This document shows, in pieces, positions 55,301 to 63,766 of a DNA stretch of 64,000 bases. A program made the translations under genes and the position numbers. Each line of letters starts with the position of its first letter. Position 1 is the first letter of the stretch. Source of the DNA: Gallionellaceae bacterium. Its GTDB lineage: Bacteria; Pseudomonadota; Gammaproteobacteria; Burkholderiales; Gallionellaceae. The notes beneath the pieces are model-generated. The model worked only from the letters and a program-made list of their open reading frames with translations. It did not search any database and was not told the DNA's origin. The stretch is taken from the NCBI GenBank assembly GCA_019753125.1, contig JAIELH010000021.1:1-64000 (forward strand), written 5' to 3'.

Positions 55301-56079
55301 TCCGCGATATTCAGGTGCAACCGCGCAAGATCATCACCGCGCCTACCTGGTCCGGTATCGAATCGGAAACGGTTTCCTACACTTCGTGCTACACGAATAT
55401 TCATGAGCATATCCCGTTCCGTACCCTGACCGGGCGTGCCCATTTTTATCAGGATCACGAGTGGTTCCTGGACTTCGGCGAAGGCTTCTGTGTGCATAAA
55501 CCGCCGCAAGACATGAAGTCGTTCAAGGGCGTGCCCGCGAGCATCATGAAGGAGAAGCACGTCAAGCTGCAATGGATCACACCGCATTCCAAGTGGGGTA
55601 TCCATTCGAGCTATCAGGACAATTTGCGGATGCTGACGTTGTTCCGTGGCGGCCCGTATGTGTGGATATCCGAAACCGATGCCAAGGCGGCGGGAATCGA
55701 GGATAACGACTGGGTCGAGGCAATCAACTCCAACGGTGCGACCGTGGCGCGTGCTGTGGTATCGCAACGTGTGTCGCGCGGTATGGCGCTGATGTATCAC
55801 GCCCAGGAGAAGATTGTGAACGTGCCGGGGTCCAACACCACCGGCAAGCGTGGCGGTATTCTCAATTCGGTGACACGTGTCGTCATCAAGCCGACCAACA
55901 TGGTTGGCGGATACGTGCAATTGGCTTACAGCTTCAATTACTACGGTACGGTGGGTTGCAACCGCGATACCGAGGTGATTCTGCACAAGGTCGCGGATAA
56001 GGATATCGACTGGCTGGAGCGGCCGCTTACGCCGGAACGGGAAGCGCAACTGAACCCGCCCGGAATCGGCCCGAAATAA
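52324..56079 (+). CDS. narG: membrane-bound nitrate reductase, catalytic subunit
   Basis: A 1251-residue molybdo-bis-MGD enzyme that reduces nitrate to nitrite on the cytoplasmic side. The FS0 iron-sulfur ligands begin with His50 ([20 protein letters not shown]) and end in CQRGASFSW. Asp223 in [18 protein letters not shown] is at the position of the Mo-coordinating aspartate. The tail segments ([29 protein letters not shown]) match NarG. The protein lacks a twin-arginine start. RBS AAGAGGAG. First gene of narGHJI. Confidence 0.97.
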   Translation: [1251 protein letters not shown]

Positions 56080-56086
56080 AGAGTAG

Positions 56087-56118
56087 GGTGGGTTAGCCGC
56101 TTTGCGGCGTAACCCACC
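56087..56118. repeat. dispersed hairpin between narG and narH
   Basis: GGTGGGTTAGCCGC and GCGGCGTAACCCACC pair with one bulge around TTT. The same GTAGGGTGGGTTAGCC-type palindrome is widespread in intergenic DNA of other bacteria. It sits inside an operon, 59 bases before the narH start. Confidence 0.65.
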
Positions 56119-56176
56119 AACAAGCATATGGCAGATAACGGCCTACAGCCCTATCAGCCCTACGAAGGAGATAAAA

Positions 56177-57724
56177 ATGAAAGTAAGAGCACAATTCGCA
56201 TTTGTCTTTAACCTGGATAAGTGTATCGGTTGCCACACCTGTTCGGTGACATGCAAGAACACGTGGACCAACCGCAGGGGCATGGAGTATGTCTGGTTCA
56301 ACAACGTCGAATCCAAGCCCGGCATCGGCTATCCGAAGAACTGGGAAGACCAGAAGAAGTGGAAGGGCGGCTGGACGATGGACAGTGGCAAGCTGGAGCT
56401 GAAATCCGGCGGCAGGGCTTCGAAGCTGTTGAACATCTTCGCCAACCCCGATCTGCCGCAGATCGACGAATACTACGAGCCGTTTACCTATAACTACGCC
56501 CGTTTGCAGAACGCGCCGCTGTCCGAGGCTGCGCCTACCGCACGCCCGCTGTCGATGATCACCGGCGACCCGATGGAAAAGATCACCTGGGGGCCGAACT
56601 GGGAAGACGATCTGGCCGGCGAATACGCCAAGCGCAGCGAAGACAAGAACATGGACAACATCCAGAAAGAGATGTACGGCCAGTTCGAAAACACCTTCAA
56701 CCTGTATTTGCCGCGTATTTGCAACCACTGCCTGAACCCGGCATGCGTGGCTGCCTGCCCGTCCGGTTCGATCTACAAGCGTGAAGAAGACGGTATCGTG
56801 CTGGTCGATCAGGACAAGTGCCGCGGCTGGCGCTTCTGCATGAGCTCGTGCCCGTACAAGAAGGTGTATTACAACTGGGAATCCGGCAAGGCCGAGAAAT
56901 GTATCGCCTGCTACCCGCGCGTTGAGTCGGGTATGCCGACGATATGTTCGGAATCCTGCGTTGGCCGCATCCGCTATAACGGCGTCATGCTGTATGACGC
57001 CGACCGTATCGAAGAACTGGCCAGCGTTACCAACGAGCAGGATCTGTACGAAGCGCAATGCAAGATATTCCTCGACCCGAATGATCCTAAAGTGATTGCC
57101 GCCGCGCGCGCCGAGGGGATCAACGAAGACTGGATCATCGCCGCGCAGAAGTCGCCGATCTACAAGATGGCGATCGAATGGAAGATCGCGTTCCCGATGC
57201 ACCCGGAGTTCCGCACGCTGCCGATGGTTTGGTACGTGCCGCCGCTCTCCCCGGTGCAATCCCAGCTTGACCAGGGCAACCTGCCGGTTGGTCCGGATGG
57301 CGTGATTCCGTTGGCCGGCACGATGCGTCTGCCGGTACAGTACCTTGCCAACTTGCTTACAGCAGGCAAGGAAGCGCCGATTGTCAGCGCGCTGAACCGC
57401 CTGATCGCGATGCGCAGCTACCTGCGTTCGATACATGTCGAAGGTCAGGCAGATACACGCCCTCTGGTTGCCGCCGGCATTACCGAAGATCAAGCCAAGG
57501 AAATGTACCGTTACCTGGCCATTGCCAACTACGAAGACCGCTACGTCATCCCAACCGGTCATGAGGAAGAGCGCCTGGCAGACCCACACGGATTCCAGGG
57601 ACAGAACGGCTTTACGTTCGGCAACGATTCCTCGACCGGGATCAGCAAGATCACGCTGTTCCCGAGGCGTCGCAAGGAGTCTGCCGAGCCTGCCGAACTG
57701 GCTCCTCACGCAGACAATCGCTAA
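56177..57724 (+). CDS. narH: nitrate reductase iron-sulfur subunit
   Basis: Carries electrons from NarI heme to NarG through one 3Fe-4S and three 4Fe-4S clusters. Ligand blocks are CIGCHTCSVTCKNTW, CNHCLNPACVAACPSGSIYK, CRGWRFCMSSCPYKK (with W replacing a cysteine, typical for the 3Fe-4S cluster) and EKCIACYPRV. Length 515 residues from the ATG at 56177 preceded by AAGGAG. In-frame codons upstream are not conserved. Confidence 0.97.
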   Translation: MKVRAQFAFVFNLDKCIGCHTCSVTCKNTWTNRRGMEYVWFNNVESKPGIGYPKNWEDQKKWKGGWTMDSGKLELKSGGRASKLLNIFANPDLPQIDEYYEPFTYNYARLQNAPLSEAAPTARPLSMITGDPMEKITWGPNWEDDLAGEYAKRSEDKNMDNIQKEMYGQFENTFNLYLPRICNHCLNPACVAACPSGSIYKREEDGIVLVDQDKCRGWRFCMSSCPYKKVYYNWESGKAEKCIACYPRVESGMPTICSESCVGRIRYNGVMLYDADRIEELASVTNEQDLYEAQCKIFLDPNDPKVIAAARAEGINEDWIIAAQKSPIYKMAIEWKIAFPMHPEFRTLPMVWYVPPLSPVQSQLDQGNLPVGPDGVIPLAGTMRLPVQYLANLLTAGKEAPIVSALNRLIAMRSYLRSIHVEGQADTRPLVAAGITEDQAKEMYRYLAIANYEDRYVIPTGHEEERLADPHGFQGQNGFTFGNDSSTGISKITLFPRRRKESAEPAELAPHADNR

Positions 57725-57733
57725 GGGGGGATC

Positions 57734-58258
57734 GTGCAGATTTATAAAATATTATCGGTGCTGCTGGAGTATCCGGATCAGGAATTGCTGGATCACCTGC
57801 CGGAACTCCGCACAGAAATAGCGAAAAGTCCGGATATAGACATCGCGGAAAAGGATGCATTGCGGAAATTTCTCGAGCATCTGGCCAATACGCCGCTGAC
57901 CGGGCTGCAAGCGGACTACGTGAAGACGTTCGATTTGACGCCGGAACACAGCTTGCATTTGACGCACCATTTGTTCGGTGATGACAATGACAAGAATCGC
58001 GGGCCGGCGCTGATTGATCTGGGCGAGCTGTATAAGGATTACGGTGTGAAGGTGATGACTAATGAGTTGCCGGACTATCTGCCGCTGATTCTGGAATTTG
58101 CCGCGATGCTGGATGATAACGAGGCGATGGTGTTTCTCGCCGATGCCAAAAAGGTGCTCAAGGTGCTGACCGATAATCTGAACAAGGCCGGCAGCCCATA
58201 CGCGGCACCGCTTGCTATTGTTGAGAGTCGCGCCACCCTGACCCGTCTGGCTGCTTAA
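57734..58258 (+). CDS. narJ: nitrate reductase assembly chaperone
   Basis: NarJ is needed for molybdenum-cofactor loading of NarG and is not part of the final enzyme. The 174-residue protein starts at GTG 57734 behind AAGGGGGG. The family core TFDLTPEHSLHLTHHLFGDD and ALIDLGELYKDYG is present. It is shorter than the E. coli protein (about 236 residues) by its C-terminus, a common betaproteobacterial length. Confidence 0.92.
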   Translation: MQIYKILSVLLEYPDQELLDHLPELRTEIAKSPDIDIAEKDALRKFLEHLANTPLTGLQADYVKTFDLTPEHSLHLTHHLFGDDNDKNRGPALIDLGELYKDYGVKVMTNELPDYLPLILEFAAMLDDNEAMVFLADAKKVLKVLTDNLNKAGSPYAAPLAIVESRATLTRLAA

Positions 58259-58274
58259 ACTTAAGGAGAATGAA

Positions 58275-58988
58275 ATGAACGAGGGCCTTTTTAACTGGAA
58301 CAATTTACTTTTTGGCGCATATCCATATGTCTGCCTCGCCGTATTTTTTATCGGCAGCTGGCTGCGCTTCGACCGCGAGCAATACACCTGGAAAAGCGAC
58401 TCCAGCCAGTTGCTTTCCATGGGAGGCATGCGCTGGGCAAGCAACCTGTTCCATTATGGCGTGCTGTCAATCTTCGCGGGGCACTTTGTGGGTTTGTTGA
58501 CGCCACACGCGGTATTTTTGGCGGTTATGCCTGATATCACGCACCAATATCTCGCCATCATCGCAGGCGCCATTTTTGGCCTCACGATGTTGCTGGGCGG
58601 CGTTATTCTGTTGGTACGCCGCTTTACCAACGTACGCGTTTCGGCTGCCAGCCGCTGGTCGGACAAATTCACCTTGGTCTGGGTAATGTTCACGCTGGTT
58701 CTCGGTATACTGACCATCCCTGTATCAATCGGGCATGCTGGCCACGGCGACCCGCGCGTGGTGACTGCCATGGCAGAATGGATACAGAGCATTATTTACC
58801 TGTACCCAAGCCCGAACTTCCTGGAAGGGGTTGATTTGGTCTTCAAGCTGCATGTGTTGGCCGGCATGACCGTGTTCTTGATATTTCCATTTACCCGTCT
58901 GGTGCATATTTGGAGCATGCCGTTCGGCTATCTGACACGCTCATACCAGATTGTACGCAGCAAGAAAGTAAAGTATCAGCAAAACTAG
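58275..58988 (+). CDS. narI: nitrate reductase cytochrome b subunit
   Basis: The membrane anchor with two b hemes, oxidising quinol on the periplasmic side. Five hydrophobic segments; heme histidines in NLFHYGVLSIFAGHFVGLL and FKLHVLAGMTVFLIF with RLVHIWS. Length 237 residues. Final gene of narGHJI. Confidence 0.95.
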   Translation: MNEGLFNWNNLLFGAYPYVCLAVFFIGSWLRFDREQYTWKSDSSQLLSMGGMRWASNLFHYGVLSIFAGHFVGLLTPHAVFLAVMPDITHQYLAIIAGAIFGLTMLLGGVILLVRRFTNVRVSAASRWSDKFTLVWVMFTLVLGILTIPVSIGHAGHGDPRVVTAMAEWIQSIIYLYPSPNFLEGVDLVFKLHVLAGMTVFLIFPFTRLVHIWSMPFGYLTRSYQIVRSKKVKYQQN

Positions 58989-59201
58989 CAACACGGTTTG
59001 AAGTGGTTTTAATAGTCCGCGTTGTTTGACCGTTTGATGTGGGAGAACAGCGCGGATTTGTTTTGGGCCTGCCATTTTTTCAAGGGTATCTGGCGGTTTG
59101 TAATTTACTGTATGAATTTGGTGGACATACGCGTAGCTTTACCCTGAACAGCCCAATATTCGAGATGTATAACGCTTAAATCATCTGGAAATTTGAATTC
59201 T

Positions 59202-59864
59202 ATGCATATCCTTGCCGGCGTTTTCGAGAATAACCGCCGCTGGGCGCGAACCATGCAGGAGCAGGAACCGGAGTTTTTCAAGAACCTGTCCAAGCTCCAG
59301 ACCCCGGAATATCTCTGGATTGGCTGTTCCGATAGCCGTGTGCCGGCCAATGATGTGGTTGGAATGCTTCCGGGTCAACTGTTCGTACACCGGAATGTGG
59401 CCAACATGGTGGTGCATACCGATCTCAATTGCCTTTCCGTGATTCAGTATGCTGTCGATGTGCTGAAGGTGAAGCACATCATCGTCTGCGGCCATTATGG
59501 CTGCGGCGGCGTCCGTGCCGCGCTTTCCGGCGCTCCGCTGGGGCTTATCGATAACTGGCTGCGCCATGTGCAGGATGTGCGCGATCGCCACACGTCGCTG
59601 TTCGCCGCCATCGCCGATCCGGAACAGCGCAACAACAAGCTATGTGAGATCAATATCATTGAACAGGTAGTGAACGTCGTGCGTACCACGATGGTGGGCG
59701 ATGCCTGGAGGCGCGGACAATCACTGGCCGTGCATGGCTGGATATACGACATCCAGCAGGGGTTGCTGCGGGATCTCGGGCTTGCCATCACACACCCGGA
59801 AATGCTCGCAGATGCTTATGATGCAGCCCTGTCGAGGATTGCCCAAGGGCAGCGCGATACTTAA
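59202..59864 (+). CDS. beta-class carbonic anhydrase
   Basis: Interconverts CO2 and bicarbonate. With the ATG at 59202 the zinc ligands fall at Cys42, His98 and Cys101 (CSDSRVP and CGHYGCGG), the same numbers as in E. coli Can; Asp44 and Arg46 complete the active-site dyad. This match supports the ATG over an in-frame TTG nine bases earlier. Length 220 residues. The stop lies inside the first arm of the inverted-repeat element at 59860-60049. Confidence 0.94.
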   Translation: MHILAGVFENNRRWARTMQEQEPEFFKNLSKLQTPEYLWIGCSDSRVPANDVVGMLPGQLFVHRNVANMVVHTDLNCLSVIQYAVDVLKVKHIIVCGHYGCGGVRAALSGAPLGLIDNWLRHVQDVRDRHTSLFAAIADPEQRNNKLCEINIIEQVVNVVRTTMVGDAWRRGQSLAVHGWIYDIQQGLLRDLGLAITHPEMLADAYDAALSRIAQGQRDT

Positions 59865-60049
59865 GGGCGCTTCTAAAAATCCACATTTCATCCCAACTGC
59901 TGCGTTGTGTAAAAAATTTCTTGCTTACATATCATACATATGCGGCGCGGCAAAATTTTTTGCGAGCAGCCGCTATGCGGCTTGCCTGCTTACCCCACTT
60001 CCACGCCTTGCATTTGGGCGAACTCTGAATTTTTAGAAGCGCCCTTAAG
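59860..60049. repeat. 190-bp MITE-like element with perfect 21-bp terminal inverted repeats
   Basis: Arms 59860-59880 (beginning CTTAAGGGCGCTTCTAAAAA) and 60029-60049 are exact reverse complements. The centre holds a further weak dyad around GCAAAATTTTTTGCG and no open frame. The first arm supplies the carbonic anhydrase stop codon. On the minus strand it shows AAGGCGTGG near one end and AACGCAGCAG near the other, echoing the hemA-prfA element. Confidence 0.8.
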
Positions 60050-60085
60050 CTGTATCGCTGGCGCATGTGTTCAGTAGAGACCGCG

Positions 60086-62647
60086 CTATACCACCAGTTT
60101 TTTCAGCTGATACAATTTCTCCAGCGCATCTTTCGGGCTCAATTCATCCGGTTGCATTTCGCGCAATGCCGCCAACAACGGATGTTCCTCAGGCTCTTCG
60201 GTTCTAACCGGTTTGTAGTCGAACAAATCTCCTTGAGGGTTCTGTGCGGCGCTGTTTTGTTCCAGCTTGCGCAGTTGTTTTTTCGCGGCGCGGATGACGT
60301 CGTCAGGCACACCCGCCAAAGCCGCCACTTGCAGGCCGTAGCTCTGGCTGGCGGCGCCTTCGTTGACGCTGTGCAGGAACACGATGCTGTGCTGGTGCTC
60401 GATGGCGGCGAGATGCACGTTGGCGAGCTGGCGGAATTCTTCCGATAATCGTGTCAGTTCGAAATAGTGCGTGGCGAACAGCGTGTAGCTGCGGTTTTTT
60501 TCCAGCAGGTGGCGCGCGATCGCATAGGCGAGGGCGAGGCCGTCGAAGGTGGAGGTGCCGCGCCCGATTTCGTCCACCAGCACCAGGCTATTTTCGGTGG
60601 CGTTGTGCAGGATGTTCGCGGCCTCGGTCATCTCGATCATGAAGGTGGAGCGCCCGCTGGCGAGGTCGTCCGCCGCACCGATGCGGGTGAATATCTGGTC
60701 GATCTCGCCGATTATGGCCTGCTGCGCCGGGACGAAGCAGCCGACATGCGCGAGCAGCGCGATGATCGCGACCTGGCGCATGTAGGTGGATTTGCCGCCC
60801 ATGTTCGGGCCGGTGATCAGCAACATGCGGCGCGCTTCATCGAGCGCGGTGTCGTTCGGCGTGAAACGCCCCCCGCCATTTGCGGCAACCTGTGCTTCCA
60901 CGACCGGATGCCGGCCTTGGGTGATGCTGATCTGCGCAGTGTCTGCAAATTGCGGCGCGCTGAAATTCAGCGTGGCGGCACGTTCGGCGAAGGTGGCGAA
61001 CACGTCCAGCTCGGCGATCGCGGCGGCGACGCGTTGCAGTTGCGGGATGAACGGCGCCAACTGGTCGAGCAGTTGTTCGTAGAGGAATTTTTCGCGTGCC
61101 AGCGCACGTTCGTTCGCGGACAGCGCTTTGTCCTCGAAGGTTTTCAGTTCCGGCGTGATGTAGCGCTCGGCGTTCTTCAGCGTCTGGCGGCGGCGATAAT
61201 CGTCCGGCACGTTGGCGCTCTGCGCATGCGTCACCTCGATGTAGAAACCATGCACGCGGTTGTATTCAACCTTCAGCGTGGCGATGCCGGTGCGCGCGCG
61301 TTCGCGTGTCTCGAGCGCCAGCAGAAATTCACCGCAGTTGTTCTGGATGCCGCGCAACTCATCCAGCTCGGTATCGAAGCCATCGGCGATCACGCCGCCT
61401 TCGCGCAGCACTGCGGATGGCTCGGGTTTCAATGTGTGTTGCAGCAGCTTGATTAATGTGGCGTCGGCTTGCAGCGCATCGGCGAGGTTCTGGATCAGCG
61501 GCGCATCGCAGGCGGTTAGCGCGGCGTGCAGTTGCGGCAGTCGCGCGAGCGTATCGCGCAGCCCGGACAGGTCGCGTGGGCGTGCGCTCTTCAGCGCGAT
61601 ACGGGCGGTGATGCGCTCGATGTCGACGCTGGGTCTTAGTTGATCGTGAACAGTACGGAAATGCTCGCCAAGCTTATCTACCGCACCCAGTCTGGCCCGC
61701 AATACATTCCGATCGCGCAATGGATGGTGCAGCCAATGATGCAGCAGGCGGCTGCCCATGTTGGTGGCGCAAGTGTCGAGCAGCGATAGCAGGGTGGGGG
61801 CTGGCTCACCGCGCAATGTCTGGGTGATCTCCAGATTACGCCGTGTGCTGGCATCCATGCGCACGAAGCGCTCCGCACTGTATACCTGCAAGCTACGGAT
61901 GTGGCTGATGGCTTGCCCTTGTGTGAGCTTGGCGTAACCGAGCAGCGCACCCGCCGCTTCCAGCCCGACGCTGAAATCGTCGCAATCGAATCCGGCCAGA
62001 TCGAGCGTGGCAAATTGCTGGCACAGCGCGCGCCGCGCCGTATCGAGTTCGAAATGCCAATCGGGGAGTATTTTGAAAGCTATCTGGATATTGGCTTGCA
62101 GGCGAGTGTTTTCCGCATGCAGAATTTCGGAAGGTTGCAGTCGTTCCAGTTCGGCGGGCAGATTTTCGGCGGAAGTCTCGCACACGAAAAATTGCCCCGA
62201 AGCCAGGTTCAGCCAGGCCAGGCCCAGCTTGCCGTGGCGTTGATGTGCTGCCAGCAGCAGATTGTCGCGTTTTTCTTCCAGTAACGCGGAGTCGGTGACC
62301 GTGCCCGGTGTGACGATGCGCACCACCTTGCGTTCCACCGGGCCTTTGCTGGTGGCGGGGTCGCCGATCTGTTCGCAGATCGCCACCGATTCGCCGAATT
62401 TCACCAGGCGCGCCAGATATTGCTCGGCCGCATGGTAGGGCACGCCCGCCATTTTGATCGGCTGTCCATTTGATGCGCCGCGCTGGGTCAGCGTAATGTC
62501 CAGCAGCCTTGCGGCACGTACGGCATCTTCATGGAACAGCTCGTAAAAATCCCCCATGCGGTAGAACAACAGCATGTCGGGATGTTGTGCCTTGATGTGC
62601 AGGTATTGCTGCATCATCGGCGTGTGCTTGGCGGTATTTTCAGTCAA
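60086..62647 (-). CDS. mutS: DNA mismatch repair protein MutS
   Basis: Mismatch sensor that recruits MutL. The mismatch-binding N-terminal domain starts [20 protein letters not shown] with MGDFYELF; Phe-X-Glu is present in DFYELFHED. Walker A is GPNMGGKST, followed by the [16 protein letters not shown] signature. Length 853 residues is typical. Its partner mutL is at 2941-4737. The gene is isolated on the minus strand. Confidence 0.96.
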   Translation of the reverse strand: MTENTAKHTPMMQQYLHIKAQHPDMLLFYRMGDFYELFHEDAVRAARLLDITLTQRGASNGQPIKMAGVPYHAAEQYLARLVKFGESVAICEQIGDPATSKGPVERKVVRIVTPGTVTDSALLEEKRDNLLLAAHQRHGKLGLAWLNLASGQFFVCETSAENLPAELERLQPSEILHAENTRLQANIQIAFKILPDWHFELDTARRALCQQFATLDLAGFDCDDFSVGLEAAGALLGYAKLTQGQAISHIRSLQVYSAERFVRMDASTRRNLEITQTLRGEPAPTLLSLLDTCATNMGSRLLHHWLHHPLRDRNVLRARLGAVDKLGEHFRTVHDQLRPSVDIERITARIALKSARPRDLSGLRDTLARLPQLHAALTACDAPLIQNLADALQADATLIKLLQHTLKPEPSAVLREGGVIADGFDTELDELRGIQNNCGEFLLALETRERARTGIATLKVEYNRVHGFYIEVTHAQSANVPDDYRRRQTLKNAERYITPELKTFEDKALSANERALAREKFLYEQLLDQLAPFIPQLQRVAAAIAELDVFATFAERAATLNFSAPQFADTAQISITQGRHPVVEAQVAANGGGRFTPNDTALDEARRMLLITGPNMGGKSTYMRQVAIIALLAHVGCFVPAQQAIIGEIDQIFTRIGAADDLASGRSTFMIEMTEAANILHNATENSLVLVDEIGRGTSTFDGLALAYAIARHLLEKNRSYTLFATHYFELTRLSEEFRQLANVHLAAIEHQHSIVFLHSVNEGAASQSYGLQVAALAGVPDDVIRAAKKQLRKLEQNSAAQNPQGDLFDYKPVRTEEPEEHPLLAALREMQPDELSPKDALEKLYQLKKLVV

Positions 62648-62772
62648 TTGCGCAGCCTGCGTGGTGATGTGTTATTGCAGGCGAATGATGCCACAATCGG
62701 TGCTGCTTATGGGGGCGAGTGCGGCGTTAGTGTCGCCGCACTGCCGTTGGGGGTGAGGTAATGCTGTGTTGG

Positions 62773-62943
62773 TTAGCGGGTGCGCACTGCGGCGCTGCGT
62801 ATGACGCTGGATACAACCAGTCCGGAATTCAGGCGCCGGGCTTTTTCGATCGCGTCCATCGGGTCGTCTGCACGGACGTCGAAGTGTAGATTTACATAGC
62901 GCTGCCCGTCAGTCACAAATCCTAATATGGTGAAGATGATCAT
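62773..62943 (-). CDS. small hypothetical protein (56 residues)
   Basis: An open frame MIIFTILGFVTDGQRYVNLH, then FDVRADDPMDAIEKARRL to a stop at 62773. GAGG lies seven bases before the ATG. A short hydrophobic start and a mainly polar rest; no family is recognised. It lies between mutS and the phoU-like gene and has codon use like its neighbours. It could be a real small protein or chance. Confidence 0.4.
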   Translation of the reverse strand: MIIFTILGFVTDGQRYVNLHFDVRADDPMDAIEKARRLNSGLVVSSVIRSAAVRTR

Positions 62944-63095
62944 GATGCACCTCGATTCCTTGTTTGGTTTTGTTGTTTCCTTGGGTCAGTTATCGGCTGG
63001 TTTGACCACAACTTTAGAGCCGGAGGGGTAAGTTTGAAAACCGGATAAAAGGAGGCAAGGCGCCGGGTTTTTGTAATATGGCATTTCAAGGAGGA

Positions 63096-63737
63096 TTAGC
63101 TGATCTTGACCACAATGTCGTGCAGCGTGTTGGCGCTTTGTGCCATATGTTCCGCAGCATTGGTCAGGTGGCGATATATCTCCCGGCGCTTGAACATGTT
63201 GATGTAATCGTTGCCTTCAAACAGGGTAGGCAAGGCTACCCGGTAAAGTTTTTCGGCCTGGCGCTCGGCCTTGCGCGCCGCGTCGGCATCCAGTGCTGCG
63301 GTGGCGGGTGTGGTGCCGAGCTTGGCGTAACCGTTGGCCAATGCATCCACGCCTTCCTTGATGTGGCGCGAGATCTCGCGCATGAAGCTGTCGGGGGTGA
63401 CGCCCAGCACATCCATTTCGTGCACCGTGGTTTTGCAGTACATCACGATGTCGTCGAAGCTCATGATGGCGCGATAAATATCCTCGCGGTCGATCGGTGT
63501 GGAGAACGCATCGTTGAGCTCATGCAGGTTGCGCACCTTGAGTTCATCAGCCTCATGCACGTCCTGCTTGAGCGCATCGGCGATTACCGGGTCGCCGTGC
63601 TCCATGTATTCGACCAGCAGGTTAACGGTGTGCGCAACCTTGATGTTCTGCTCGGTGAGCATATGGAAAAAATCCGGCATTTTTGGAAAAACGCGGTCCA
63701 GAATGATTGCGAGTATGGTGTTTGAGGCTTCAGTCAT
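63096..63737 (-). CDS. PhoU-like phosphate transport regulator (DUF47)
   Basis: A 213-residue all-helical protein of the DUF47 family, which pairs with Pit phosphate carriers. It begins MTEASNTILAIILDRVFPKM with FHMLTEQN, and contains REDIYRAIMSFDDIVMYCKT and KRREIYRHLTNAAEHMAQSA, two three-helix PhoU-like halves. It follows the pit gene by 29 bases on the same strand, so the two form an operon. Confidence 0.88.
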   Translation of the reverse strand: MTEASNTILAIILDRVFPKMPDFFHMLTEQNIKVAHTVNLLVEYMEHGDPVIADALKQDVHEADELKVRNLHELNDAFSTPIDREDIYRAIMSFDDIVMYCKTTVHEMDVLGVTPDSFMREISRHIKEGVDALANGYAKLGTTPATAALDADAARKAERQAEKLYRVALPTLFEGNDYINMFKRREIYRHLTNAAEHMAQSANTLHDIVVKIS

Positions 63738-63766
63738 CGGGTATTCTCCGTTATCGAATGAATTTC

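Noticed and set aside
52324-58988. narGHJI as a nitrite oxidoreductase (NxrAB) cluster
   Set aside because: The presence of narJ, narI, narXL and narK carriers, and a NarG sequence of the cytoplasmic proteobacterial type, favour nitrate reduction.
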